Source: Caldilineaceae bacterium SB0661_bin_34
GTDB lineage: Bacteria; Chloroflexota; Anaerolineae; Caldilineales; Caldilineaceae
Reading direction: 5' to 3'
DNA length: 53,098 nt
NCBI GenBank assembly: GCA_009841145.1
Contig: VXMJ01000031.1
Location: 1 to 53,098 of the forward strand
Shown here piece after piece: positions 28,201 to 34,727 of this stretch; within the stretch, counting starts at the first letter, position 1, and every line of letters starts with the position of its first letter. The position numbers and the translations under genes are program-made. Under the pieces are notes generated by a model. That model worked only from the letters and a program-made list of their open reading frames with translations, had not been told where the DNA came from and ran no database searches.

Positions 28201-29302
28201 GAAAGGCAGCTGCTTCCATGTGACCCAGGTTGCTCTTGACGCTTGACAGTCGCAGGGGAACTTCACGGGCACACCCACCGAACGCGTCTGCGATGGCGTT
28301 GCCTTCGATGCGGTCACCCACGACCGTGCCCGTGGCATGTGCCTCGATGTAGTCGAAATCCTGTGGCTCCCTGCCGGCACGGGCACAGGCGATACGCATG
28401 AGTTCCGCCTGCGAGTGCTGGGTAGGTGCTGTGATGAAACGTCCGCTGGCCAGGCCATGGGCACCATCGGCAGCTCCTGCTGTGTTCACGGCCGTGGCCT
28501 CCAGCACTGCATACACACGGTCACCGTCCCGCTCCGCGGCCGGCAGGGGTTTGATGGCAAAGAAGAACACGCCTTCGGAGCGCATGTACCCATCCGCATC
28601 CGCATCGAAAGAGTTGCATCTGCCATGCGGGCTGATTACGCCCAATGCATTGAACGCCGTGCTCAGTCTGGCGGATGCCATGGAGTTGCAGGATCCCACG
28701 AGGGCCTGTTCGCAGTCACCGGCTTTAAGGGCATTCATCGCGGTGTGCAAGGCACTCAATCCGGCGGAACAGGCAGTACAACACGTAATGGAAGGCCCCA
28801 TCAAGTTGTATTGATAGGAAATCCGATTGGCCAGCATCGCCAAGCTTATGCCGATTACGCTGAACATATTGTTGCCATGGGGGGGCCGGTAATTGGATTC
28901 GGGTGGAGTCTGGGCTCCGACAAACACCCCGGTGGGACTGTTGCGGAGTGCATTGATGCTCCAACCGGAATGTTCTATCGCTTCCCAGGAACAGTTCATT
29001 AACATCCTGGCCATGGGACTGGCTTGTTCCATTTCGGTACGGGACAGGCCAAAAAATCCGGCATCCAGCGCGAACCTCACATCATCATCGATCAACCCTT
29101 CGTAGGGACTGGCGAAGCGGCCAAAATTGGCTCCGGAGCCGATGGGCCGAACCCCTTTGCCAAACCGCTCCGCCACGGGTGACCGCACCACATCCCGCGT
29201 GCTGAGGAGATGCCAGAAGTCGGCATCGGACCGAAGGGGACCGGGCAGGCGATGGCTGTAACCCACGATGGCAACAGCGTCTTCCAACCTTGACGGATTC
29301 AT
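22259..29302 (-). CDS. Monomodular reducing type I polyketide synthase (FAS-like)
   Basis: 2,347 residues; positions approximate. KS (~8-440): nucleophile Cys178 in CTACSAGLSALHTA instead of the usual DTACSSS, with histidines in EAHATGT (321) and SNLGH (360). AT (~538-850): GQGTQWAG, Ser629 in GHSSGE and AFHS (~740-743), which suggests malonyl selection. DH (~900-1210): H942-x3-G-x4-P and Asp1119 in MLDGILQ. A ~400-residue linker (1215-1610) sits where a methyltransferase would be but lacks a SAM motif. ER (~1615-1935): IHSAMGGVGLAAIALAKHVG. KR (~1958-2140): TGGLGGIG, FSSVAS and Tyr2108. ACP (~2220-2295): GLNSIS, phosphopantetheine on Ser2256. No thioesterase. The ATG follows AGAGGAGG. Probably iterative, producing a saturated chain. 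Confidence 0.95.
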   Translation of the reverse strand: MNPSRLEDAVAIVGYSHRLPGPLRSDADFWHLLSTRDVVRSPVAERFGKGVRPIGSGANFGRFASPYEGLIDDDVRFALDAGFFGLSRTEMEQASPMARMLMNCSWEAIEHSGWSINALRNSPTGVFVGAQTPPESNYRPPHGNNMFSVIGISLAMLANRISYQYNLMGPSITCCTACSAGLSALHTAMNALKAGDCEQALVGSCNSMASARLSTAFNALGVISPHGRCNSFDADADGYMRSEGVFFFAIKPLPAAERDGDRVYAVLEATAVNTAGAADGAHGLASGRFITAPTQHSQAELMRIACARAGREPQDFDYIEAHATGTVVGDRIEGNAIADAFGGCAREVPLRLSSVKSNLGHMEAAAFHCALLKTILMMQERTFAPISKNFNAPNLEIDFERGNMQVLTACEPFAERPAVVGINSFGFGGANGHCVVSEYRPREPRVWSVALAANAGTMIPLSARTPRMLVETARDLQEAIRPHSWDLYTLAGNLSRRRTHFPARTAFAVRSRDHLLEALEAFGQDPGLVATVDEEEQPLVMVFTGQGTQWAGCGRELYAAHPVFRRVVDAVEDHWRTHSETSLRNACFTAPQAALDECELAQPVTFMIQCALLEMFKTWGAHPDCVVGHSSGEVAAAYACGALSLAEATRLVYHRATLQQRTAGSGRMLVVGLDRPGVEDLLRSVRDLPLSDRNGAAPVEIACENSPVSTVVCGSEAELAPIIEQLERRNLQHQLIPGNIAFHSRAMDPIREDVLASLAFLDEREYDADVPMISSVTGGKVDVLDSAYWWGNIRQPVRFGAALESILRDFRSGVILEVAPHSALQGTIAQCLQSSSATSVCQPTLMRDSDPGLDFHRALGHLFEAGISLDFRSQYPRPQPIAHLLPAHPRDESTAMDPFIDDEVLLKQGENSHGPMVGRRVASDSLLFETRLSVNDFPWLAEHRIYGSSIMPATGYAEMVLEALEGVPVHIEDLECLKGCPIPQVAVRLQTHLVPVPHAPDMFTFTISSRTYDKDAVSEIHSRGRVRLMDKEPKLSIPRSLSELNLDRFKFGNLVEGRDFYERVEVVLENTFSYGPSFQTVQRYWQDPNTNDMLVELEMDEEWWSNGRDEGMVVNPTMLDGILQVLLNNLLPHTDMFSMPHRIARLTFFRPQTSPRVTCFIPDQSQIWGEVDEVGQPSLASKQRQAHYLNLGFYDRETGELIAVLGDYYTIAHDSNWNDMARSKHLVSWQPKFLSDAHVPTGPEGIAEDEPAAIIEALQRTGRSERRVIRVVEWAGCREPEETVLRLCEESLAGLGRHMEYWLVTDRPDTAQACFDQFHRWDAALRFEPVAPEDQILSMLEQGPLRPETAELQLLHGEQAPTDRAGWELLYRLAIPGGLAVVRHRPGCVVVPDAGWTTLHVGTHATVLRAIAADGEDFDIVPVPGPRWVLGETGSWAASWAARFNDAHMHHVRSELFEASKFELLDEWPFADELHAIDFFCGRDSNDPTGEGVVARFIALVQALVTRRLGIAANPCRLTVVTQGAVLDVEDPRAQVLWGAVRSMAVEVATDAALDFRLVDLGSQEDLSVLERLARVDLRESELAVREQRLWSPRVVSKDALYTPLQAGEDACYKLTVFNPGQLDGLQMKTYQPAELDDDSVEIQMSAAALNFRDIMVTLNMLPPAAFEQSALGTEIGIEGSGMVCRVGAGVLQHRPGDEVVFTKGGCIADRVVVHQHTVFRKPSCLSLIQGASVLSVYTTSYYALMHLARLRKGQRVLIHSAMGGVGLAAIALAKHVGAEIYATAGNEEKRNKLRALGVREVFDSHSFDWYDGLMDRTCGEGVDVVLNSLSGRHVALCLEALRPGGWHCEIGKVDIFADNALNMFVFRKNLRFAAIDVDRLMLEDPRLTHEISRACLELFEQGLVPPLPVTVFPYHKYAEALRLMMSGQHQGKLVLEAPPRPSESGLSIADRQPYLDPDATYLVTGGLGGIGLHVLSYLVVSGARHLTLMDRDPKRRRSVEWIRQESYLSQIDFDYEIEIVTADVACEEDVRRCITGLSRPLKGVFHLAGVIDDHLLVDMPRESVARVFAPKARGALNLHRATIDCPLDYFVMFSSVASTFGNPAQANYSAASAFLDGLAAWRRRRGLPGLSFNTAAIKEVGMAARNLHVLRMVQSSGLPPVSARFCLYNLDYAMRARPDHDHLITALFRKPPWPQTSPAYMRTGHLVNNADAFRLDAGRQFTVDYVVKQITAKVAELSGHEDISVDDPLSTFGLNSISVAELGAYIQSQFQFQVSALELMTTATCLSLAEAIVTGKSSAAERQVEDEVDNPEEVVRLNRTVVRRPSVFAAEPEDHFPLATPEAVVS

Positions 29303-30232
29303 GCCGTCCTCCTCTGTATGTACAGATGGTGCGCCGATTGTCGATCAAGCATGTTCGACATGCCAGTCGACAAAATCCGCATCATTTTGCTAATTCCTGC
29401 AAGTCCGATGAGATGCATGCCGTTCGTGGGAACTCAATGGGATGAGGACCAGTGACAACCCTGTAGCCGTTGCCCCGCAAACCCATCCTCAACACCGTCG
29501 GACACCATCATTGGTCGGGTCCTGTGAAAGAACCCATCAGCCACTCGCGGGACCAAGGCACCTGTCCACAAGTTCAACACTCCCCTCATGTCGCCTTGCA
29601 TCCCGAACCGTACCAGTTACCGAAAGTGCAGGATCAGGACACCTGATGCCATCCAGTCCATGGTCAGGCATACCCGCCTCAGTTGCCCCGCCTACCCAAG
29701 GAGGCAACCTCGACTTTCCGTGTTGCATCGGCTGAAAGCCACTGTGTCCGTCGTGCTGTCGGATCTCAATCCCAAGACAGCTGCCGTCAACGGCTTCTGC
29801 TCCGCCGCCCTACGAGAAACCACACGTTGGAACCTTATTCAATTCGGGTCAACTGCGCAGCCCAATCCGCCATTCCTTTGCACAAACAGGCCTTGCCAAG
29901 CACAGGCCGTCCGGAACACCGCCTCCCGCCGATGCGCCATGGAAATTGATTTGGCATCACATCTGCCGAATCCACTTCGGCAGGGGTTCAATGGGCCGCC
30001 GTGAAACGCTGCGCGCGCTGTCGTGCCCGGCTGGTATGTACGGTGCACATCCCCTGTCGTCGTTCAGCAGTGGACTGTTGGGTCACTGGGATTCCCCACA
30101 CACCCAACGGACTTGCACCGGGGCCGACACGGCGGTCGATGCAGTCGTCCAAGGCCTATGGTGAAGCACTACTGCAACCATTGCCGGCAACAGCGAAGTG
30201 CCTCCATGGAGCCCAACCGGCGCTGACTCAAG
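29303..30232. other. Long non-coding region upstream of the PKS
   Basis: 930 bases without a gene I can support. Only short unsupported open frames occur, on both strands. It must hold the leader or promoter of the PKS gene, but no clear promoter hexamers are recognisable. It contains a perfect 8-bp hairpin CTGCCGAA/TTCGGCAG at 29963-29983, possibly ending the small-gene unit to its right. A stretch near 30000-30230 encodes Cys-rich peptides in more than one frame and may be decayed coding DNA. Confidence 0.4.
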
Positions 30233-30532
30233 TCAATCCTTGGACTGGAGCGCGTCCTCCAGCGTCTCGGATGCCACGCGGAACATGGAAGCTCGAATCT
30301 CCTGACGCCGTTTTCGTAATTGTTCTACTATCGCCCACAAGGCATCCTCAATCTGACGAATGGCGTCGTCGCGCTCCTCGGAAGCCAACGTAGTGGAATT
30401 TGCAAATTCGAATTTTTCGACCGTGAACTGGGCGATCTGACCAATGTTGTCGCCCACAATCTCCATGTCAATCGGAGGACGGGTCTGTAGTTCCTCGGAC
30501 GGTTGCTGTTGTTCAGTGTTGCCTTGGCTCAT
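30233..30532 (-). CDS. Small helical protein of unknown function
   Basis: 99 residues: an acidic, Gln/Pro-rich start (MSQGNTEQQQPSEELQ), then charged helix-forming sequence (EERDDAIRQIEDALWAIVEQLRKRRQEIRASM) that could form a coiled coil. There is no signal peptide, membrane helix or cysteine. The start is well supported by CAAGGAGGAAACTCA directly before the ATG, which overlaps the stop of the preceding small gene (ATGA). It shares the PKS orientation but lies 930 bp upstream of it. No family recognised. Confidence 0.6.
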   Translation of the reverse strand: MSQGNTEQQQPSEELQTRPPIDMEIVGDNIGQIAQFTVEKFEFANSTTLASEERDDAIRQIEDALWAIVEQLRKRRQEIRASMFRVASETLEDALQSKD

Positions 30533-31009
30533 TGAGTTTCCTCCTTGGTAATGATTGTTGCATATTCATCTCTGGCAGCGAGAAGTGGCTTGCCGGCCAG
30601 TACACAACCAGCCAAAACCCATGTGCCAATCGTGAATTCACAGGTTGCCACATGCCCCCTACGCGTCCGTGAACGGGCCCAACGCTGTAGCGCGGGAGTC
30701 TTACACATTACGCTCACATTGTCCAAACTACTGACGTCCAACACGTTCCTGACCGACACGGATAGAGCACACCGGCCCAAATGCCTGCCAGGTTCGTTGA
30801 AGCACTTGGCGATAGCCAATGGGGCCCGCAGGCCCACACTACCCTTATATGTCAACTTCTCAAGGCCCAAGAGCAGGGCCTTGTCGTCTGATCCGATGGT
30901 TGAAATCCAGCACCGCCTGGAGTTTGGCAACATTGCTCTTGGTGGCTTCGTCCCCATGTTGGCCCTTCAGGGTGCTGTCTTCCCGTTCCCGGGCAACATT
31001 CAGAGGCAT
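30529..31009 (-). pseudogene. Small unknown gene, apparently frameshifted
   Basis: The start is well supported: GAAGGAG lies 6 nt before ATG 31009, giving MPLNVAREREDSTLKGQHGD and continuing to LDFNHRIRRQ, where this frame stops at 30860. An overlapping frame, shifted by +1, is open from at least 30957 and runs to 30529, with an ordered C-terminus (TWVLAGCVLAGKPLLAARDE). Its stop overlaps the start of the next small gene. A single shift between 30957 and 30863 would join both into a ~160-residue protein. Alternatives are two separate overlapping peptides, a sequencing error, or a programmed +1 frameshift, though no slippery motif is obvious. No homology recognised. Confidence 0.45.
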
Positions 31010-31179
31010 GGGAGGCTCCTTCGGATCGAACATGGACAAAATCCGGGCCTGGCAGGCAAGCGGAACAGAGTACCGTGGGCGGGTGTTCTGAAGATGATGC
31101 CCAAGAGTGGCGACATTCCTGTAGGTAATTATACAGGATTTGAACGACGGAATAACCAGTGTCCACGCCTTCAAGCTCC

Positions 31180-31290
31180 CAACAGAAATTTATTTCTCTC
31201 TGTTCAAATATTTTGGTATAGTAATTCGTTTATAAATTGTTGCGATACCAGCTCATATTTCAATTCCGACCGTAATCTACAATTCAACGA
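31180..31290. promoter_or_regulatory. AT-rich probable promoter region
   Basis: A local AT-rich island in otherwise GC-rich DNA, upstream of the minus-strand small-gene pair and far upstream of the plus-strand PPTase. On the plus strand TGGTATAGT (31214-31222) fits an extended -10 element. The minus strand has TATA-like steps but no clean -35/-10 pair. Confidence 0.3.
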
Positions 31291-31657
31291 CGGCTCCTGG
31301 AGGGACGCCTTGGATTTCAGAGGCGATCTCGAGTCACAATTCCACCAGGGCAATCGCATTCTGTTTTGAGTCGAAGCCAAGCGAACAAATATATTGAACG
31401 ATTACAAGTACAACAATCAGACATCCAATCCGATAACAAAACAAGCCGATTAACCGACACTCTCTCGCACAAGCTGCATTGCACAACGTCACAAATACAG
31501 GCGATCGGGGACCGGGACCCCATGGGGATAACAGAGAAGAACCCCCGAAGTCGGGCGCGGCGAGTGCGGCACTTGACCGGATGCCGGCCCACCACGAGGG
31601 CTTGGCCGACGGTGAGCAAGATGGCATCGCGCGGGGCCCCAAGGCCATGACAACGGC

Positions 31658-31681
31658 CGATGGCCCGGATCCGGGCCATCG
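31658..31681. repeat. Perfect 24-bp palindrome
   Basis: Two 12-base halves, CGATGGCCCGGA and its exact complement, with no spacer, in a non-coding region. It has the form of a dimeric regulator site or an element end, but nothing identifies which. Confidence 0.7.
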
Positions 31682-31753
31682 CGTACCATGGAAACAGAAC
31701 TTCCGGCAGACAGGACCGCCTCTACACCCCCGGATGCGCTGGGTCGCGATGCC

Positions 31754-31773
31754 TCCGGGAGCGTGTGCTCCCG
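31754..31773. repeat. 8-bp hairpin
   Basis: CCGGGAGC/GCTCCCGG with loop GTGT. There is no T-tract on either strand and no gene end nearby. Confidence 0.5.
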
Positions 31774-32086
31774 GCCCCAAGATCAAGTTCAGGCTTTTCG
31801 AAGATCCGCCCTGTGTCCAAGTGCCACGTCCACAATAAATGCGATTGCCCTGACAATCCCACCGGTATGAACGGTAGGACCGAGCAATGCCGTACCATGG
31901 AGCCGGAGCGCAAACGGCGATTCCGGTCACATGGCGATGCGCGTGCAGCGAGAATTGACGAAGGCCGGAATTCGTCTCCAGCAGATGTTGCCCTTGTGCA
32001 ATACCCGTTGTTGCAATTCGACCTCAACCAACCAAGCCTTGCACCTGGCCTCGAACCGGGACGGACACCGTCTCGTTGAAGCCTGA

Positions 32087-32920
32087 ATGGAGAACAGCCA
32101 AAGGACCCATCAGCTGTCGAGCATACCGTTCGGCACCAGTGGAATCAGGTCAACGGCAATGAGTGCCACCACATCGGTTTGTAAACCAACGACACAGTCC
32201 ACCTCCACGGAGGAATGCTGGTGGCGTGTGTGTCATCAGGTAGGTTCCGCCACCGTGGTCCACGTGGACTTGTCTCCCTGTGCACTTCGAGAGCGGTATG
32301 CCGCATCGCGGTTGAACACGGGGGAGCAGATGCATCGCTATCGTTTTCGCTCCGCCCATCGAAAACGCGAGTTCAGCCTTTGCCGCGCAGCCTTGCGGGC
32401 CATTGTCTGTCACCGCCTGGGTTGCCTCAATCGTGACCTTTCCTTTGGTCTGTCCCACTACGGGAAACCCTTTGCCCTTGTGGGAGGAACCCGGGCGCCT
32501 GTCAGTTTCAACCTCAGTCACAGCGGACTGCACGGCCTGATCGCGGTTGATCGGGCCGGCCGCATTGGCGTGGACGTGGAGGTGCGCCTGCCTCATCCGG
32601 ATCTTTTGGGCACGGTTCGCACGATCATGACGCCCCTCGAGACCAGGACGTTGTCCAGGTTCCCGAAGTCCGAGAAGGATCACCAGCTGTATCGCATCTG
32701 GACCCTCAAGGAGGCAATTGCCAAGGCGTTGGGCATGGGCTTCTCCCTGGACTTGACCAGATTCTCCGTTCCCACTGCCATGCTGGACGGCATGCGGACC
32801 TGTGAATTCCGTTTTCCACACGCCCCCTCCACCCGGTGGCGACTGGAAGACTTGGGCAACTCCCTTTACGCGGCTGCGTTGGTGCTGGAACTCACTCAGG
32901 ATTCCTTTGGACGTTCTTGA
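32087..32920 (+). CDS. Sfp-type 4'-phosphopantetheinyl transferase
   Basis: 277 residues in the longest reading. Transfers phosphopantetheine from CoA to a carrier-protein serine. Motifs in order: FNLSHSGLHGLIAV (141-154), magnesium-binding GVDVE (161-165) and W-T-L-K-E-A-x-x-K-A-L-G-M-G (205-218). The upstream Arg/Lys-rich segment (FRSAHRKREFSLCRAALR) matches the CoA-contacting region. The first ~50 residues are weakly supported and the true start may lie downstream, for example at 32159. The ACP of the large PKS is the only carrier protein in the window and is the likely target, although the gene is on the opposite strand. Confidence 0.88.
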   Translation: MENSQRTHQLSSIPFGTSGIRSTAMSATTSVCKPTTQSTSTEECWWRVCHQVGSATVVHVDLSPCALRERYAASRLNTGEQMHRYRFRSAHRKREFSLCRAALRAIVCHRLGCLNRDLSFGLSHYGKPFALVGGTRAPVSFNLSHSGLHGLIAVDRAGRIGVDVEVRLPHPDLLGTVRTIMTPLETRTLSRFPKSEKDHQLYRIWTLKEAIAKALGMGFSLDLTRFSVPTAMLDGMRTCEFRFPHAPSTRWRLEDLGNSLYAAALVLELTQDSFGRS

Positions 32921-33527
32921 CAGCCTCCACCCAACCCCAGGTTCACCCGCGTCCGGTTCCTTTCCGGCAACTCAGGATGGCAAAACGCGGCGGAGTCGGA
33001 GCCAGCCAGGCCAGTATCCAGCCGATGACCGCTCCGTGCCTGTGAAGGCGGCATGCATTTCCTAATGCCGATGGCACCGTTCTGCGCTCACGTCTTGCCA
33101 CTGGAGCGTGCTGCCATCAGTCCTGGCCGCTGCGTGCCTTACGAATGGGCCGAGCCGAACGTTTCAATCAAGGAAATTGTGAACTCCGGTCAATGGTTTG
33201 AAGCCATCGTTGCGGGCGATGCTTGAATGTCCCCATTCGAGGCAGGCATTGCCGCGGCGCATCCCAGCCCCGTGACAACTAAAGCCGATTGGTTGCATGT
33301 CGCCCCGGTCATCTACATGAATCGACTCTTGCCGAATGTGACACGGGTTGCCAAGTAGCGACCATGGCGTGGATGCACCAATCGCAAACGGTGTGATCAC
33401 AGCCACAACTTGTACTACAATTGAATTGAAGATTATTGGCCTCCGCGGTGGCGGGTTGTCCGCACCATCGCGGGCGTTGGGCTACTTTTTCCTCCCGGTA
33501 TCCACACCGTTGGCTCCCGTTGCCTCC
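32921..33527. other. Intergenic region between PPTase and transaldolase-like gene
   Basis: 607 bases. It includes a 53-codon plus-strand frame (33065-33226) that ends in protein-like sequence (EWAEPNVSIKEIVNSGQWF) but lacks a clear ribosome-binding site, so it may be a small gene or a decayed fragment. No terminator or promoter is convincing. Confidence 0.35.
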
Positions 33528-34664
33528 ATGGACCTCGTCAAGTCAACCAAACGGTTGGGCCAGTCGTTTTGGCTCCAGGACTCGTCCTCGCTGATTGACC
33601 TCGGCGAAGAGCCTGCGGTGTTCCTCGGAGAATCCGGCATTGCCGGCGTAGCCGGCTGCTTGACCCCCAGTGCGGACGACATCCGCAACCGCGAGTCATG
33701 CCAACATGCGGTTCAGGCCTGCTTCCAGGCGCGCGACAGCATCGACGCCAGCGGAATTTGGGAATCCCTGCTGCTGAAGGAAGCCGCCCTGCTGGCTGAC
33801 AGCCTGATGCCGGAACACATCGCCTCACGCGGGTCCGAAGGCATCGTGGGTATCCCGCTCAGGCCTGATCGGGCCTTTGACACGGAGGACATCTGCGCCT
33901 GCGGCAGGCATATGGCCCGTCGCCTTAATCGGCACAACATTGCCGTCCGGATTCCGGCTTCGGACGGCGGCATTGAGGCCGTGTCGGTTTTGATTGAAGA
34001 CGGTATCAGTGTGTTCGTGACCGGCCTGATGGACCGCAACCGCTTGGGACGGACCCATGACCAGTATCTGGATGGGTTGAGCGCCCGCGTGCACCGCCGG
34101 TTGCCGATCGATCACGTGCAGTGCTTTGCCGGTCTGGACATTGCAGGCATCGACTCGATGGTCGACCATTTGTTGGAGGAAGCCTTTCAACACGATCCGC
34201 GAACTGAACGAAAAATCGAATTCGAAGGCCTGAAGGGACGAACCGCGGTGGCCACAGCCCGCCTGAGCGCCGCCATGAAGTCGCGCCGCCTGCAGGGCCC
34301 GAAGTGGAACAATCTACTGCGCAATGGCGCCCGCGAGATGACCCTCGTGTGGGAAAACATCACGGCAACCGGCCGCTGTACACCTCAGACCTATTTCAAC
34401 AGTCTGATCGGTCCCGGCACCATCTCGGTACTTCCCATGGAGGCATTACAGGAATTGCAAATCGACGGGGAGATGTCCGTTTCGCTGTTCCAGGGCTACT
34501 CTCAGGCCGACTCTCTGTTTGCTGAACTGACACGCATGGGCATTGAACTGCACAGGGAAATCGAACATACGATGGACCGCCAGCTCGACCAGGCCCTGGA
34601 GCAATGGATCGCAACGCTGGAAGCCATCACAGAATTGCGCGCCGCGTCGCTGCTGTTTACCTGA
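33528..34664 (+). CDS. Transaldolase-like protein lacking the catalytic lysine
   Basis: 378 residues from ATG 33528, the size of mycobacterial-type transaldolases. Transaldolase moves a dihydroxyacetone unit in the pentose phosphate pathway through a Schiff-base lysine. The fold pattern is clear: FWLQDSSS for VWLDDLSR, NIAVRIPASDGGIEAVSVL for NLFIKIPATxxGLPAISxV, EDGISVFVTGL for AEGISVNVTLI, LKGRTAVATARLSAAM, and IGPGTISVLP for the VNTMP region. The Schiff-base Lys is Arg (AVRIPAS), and LWASTG is replaced by VWENITATG. The enzyme is therefore probably inactive as a transaldolase or has a new role. The frame extends upstream to 33348; no Shine-Dalgarno settles the start. Confidence 0.75.
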   Translation: MDLVKSTKRLGQSFWLQDSSSLIDLGEEPAVFLGESGIAGVAGCLTPSADDIRNRESCQHAVQACFQARDSIDASGIWESLLLKEAALLADSLMPEHIASRGSEGIVGIPLRPDRAFDTEDICACGRHMARRLNRHNIAVRIPASDGGIEAVSVLIEDGISVFVTGLMDRNRLGRTHDQYLDGLSARVHRRLPIDHVQCFAGLDIAGIDSMVDHLLEEAFQHDPRTERKIEFEGLKGRTAVATARLSAAMKSRRLQGPKWNNLLRNGAREMTLVWENITATGRCTPQTYFNSLIGPGTISVLPMEALQELQIDGEMSVSLFQGYSQADSLFAELTRMGIELHREIEHTMDRQLDQALEQWIATLEAITELRAASLLFT

Positions 34665-34727
34665 AACCGTCTTTCCGCCCCGATCGGAGCCGGCATCCGC
34701 ACGAATGCCCCGTGCCGTTGGCTTGTG

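Larger units (their letters stand above)
31010..32086. other. Long non-coding region between small genes and PPTase
   Basis: 1,077 bases with no supported gene. 31180-31290 is strikingly AT-rich for this window. 31500-31800 is GC-rich and holds several inverted repeats, the best being the 24-bp palindrome at 31658-31681 and the hairpin at 31754-31773. Short open frames occur on both strands without ribosome-binding sites. Confidence 0.5.

Noticed and set aside
30545..31369. 274-codon plus-strand frame across the small-gene region
   Set aside because: No ribosome-binding site or domain. The minus strand has two strong Shine-Dalgarno-supported starts in the same interval.
33065..33226. 53-codon plus-strand frame with a protein-like C-terminus
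   Set aside because: No clear ribosome-binding site or homologue. It could be a decayed fragment, so it is only noted in the intergenic entry.
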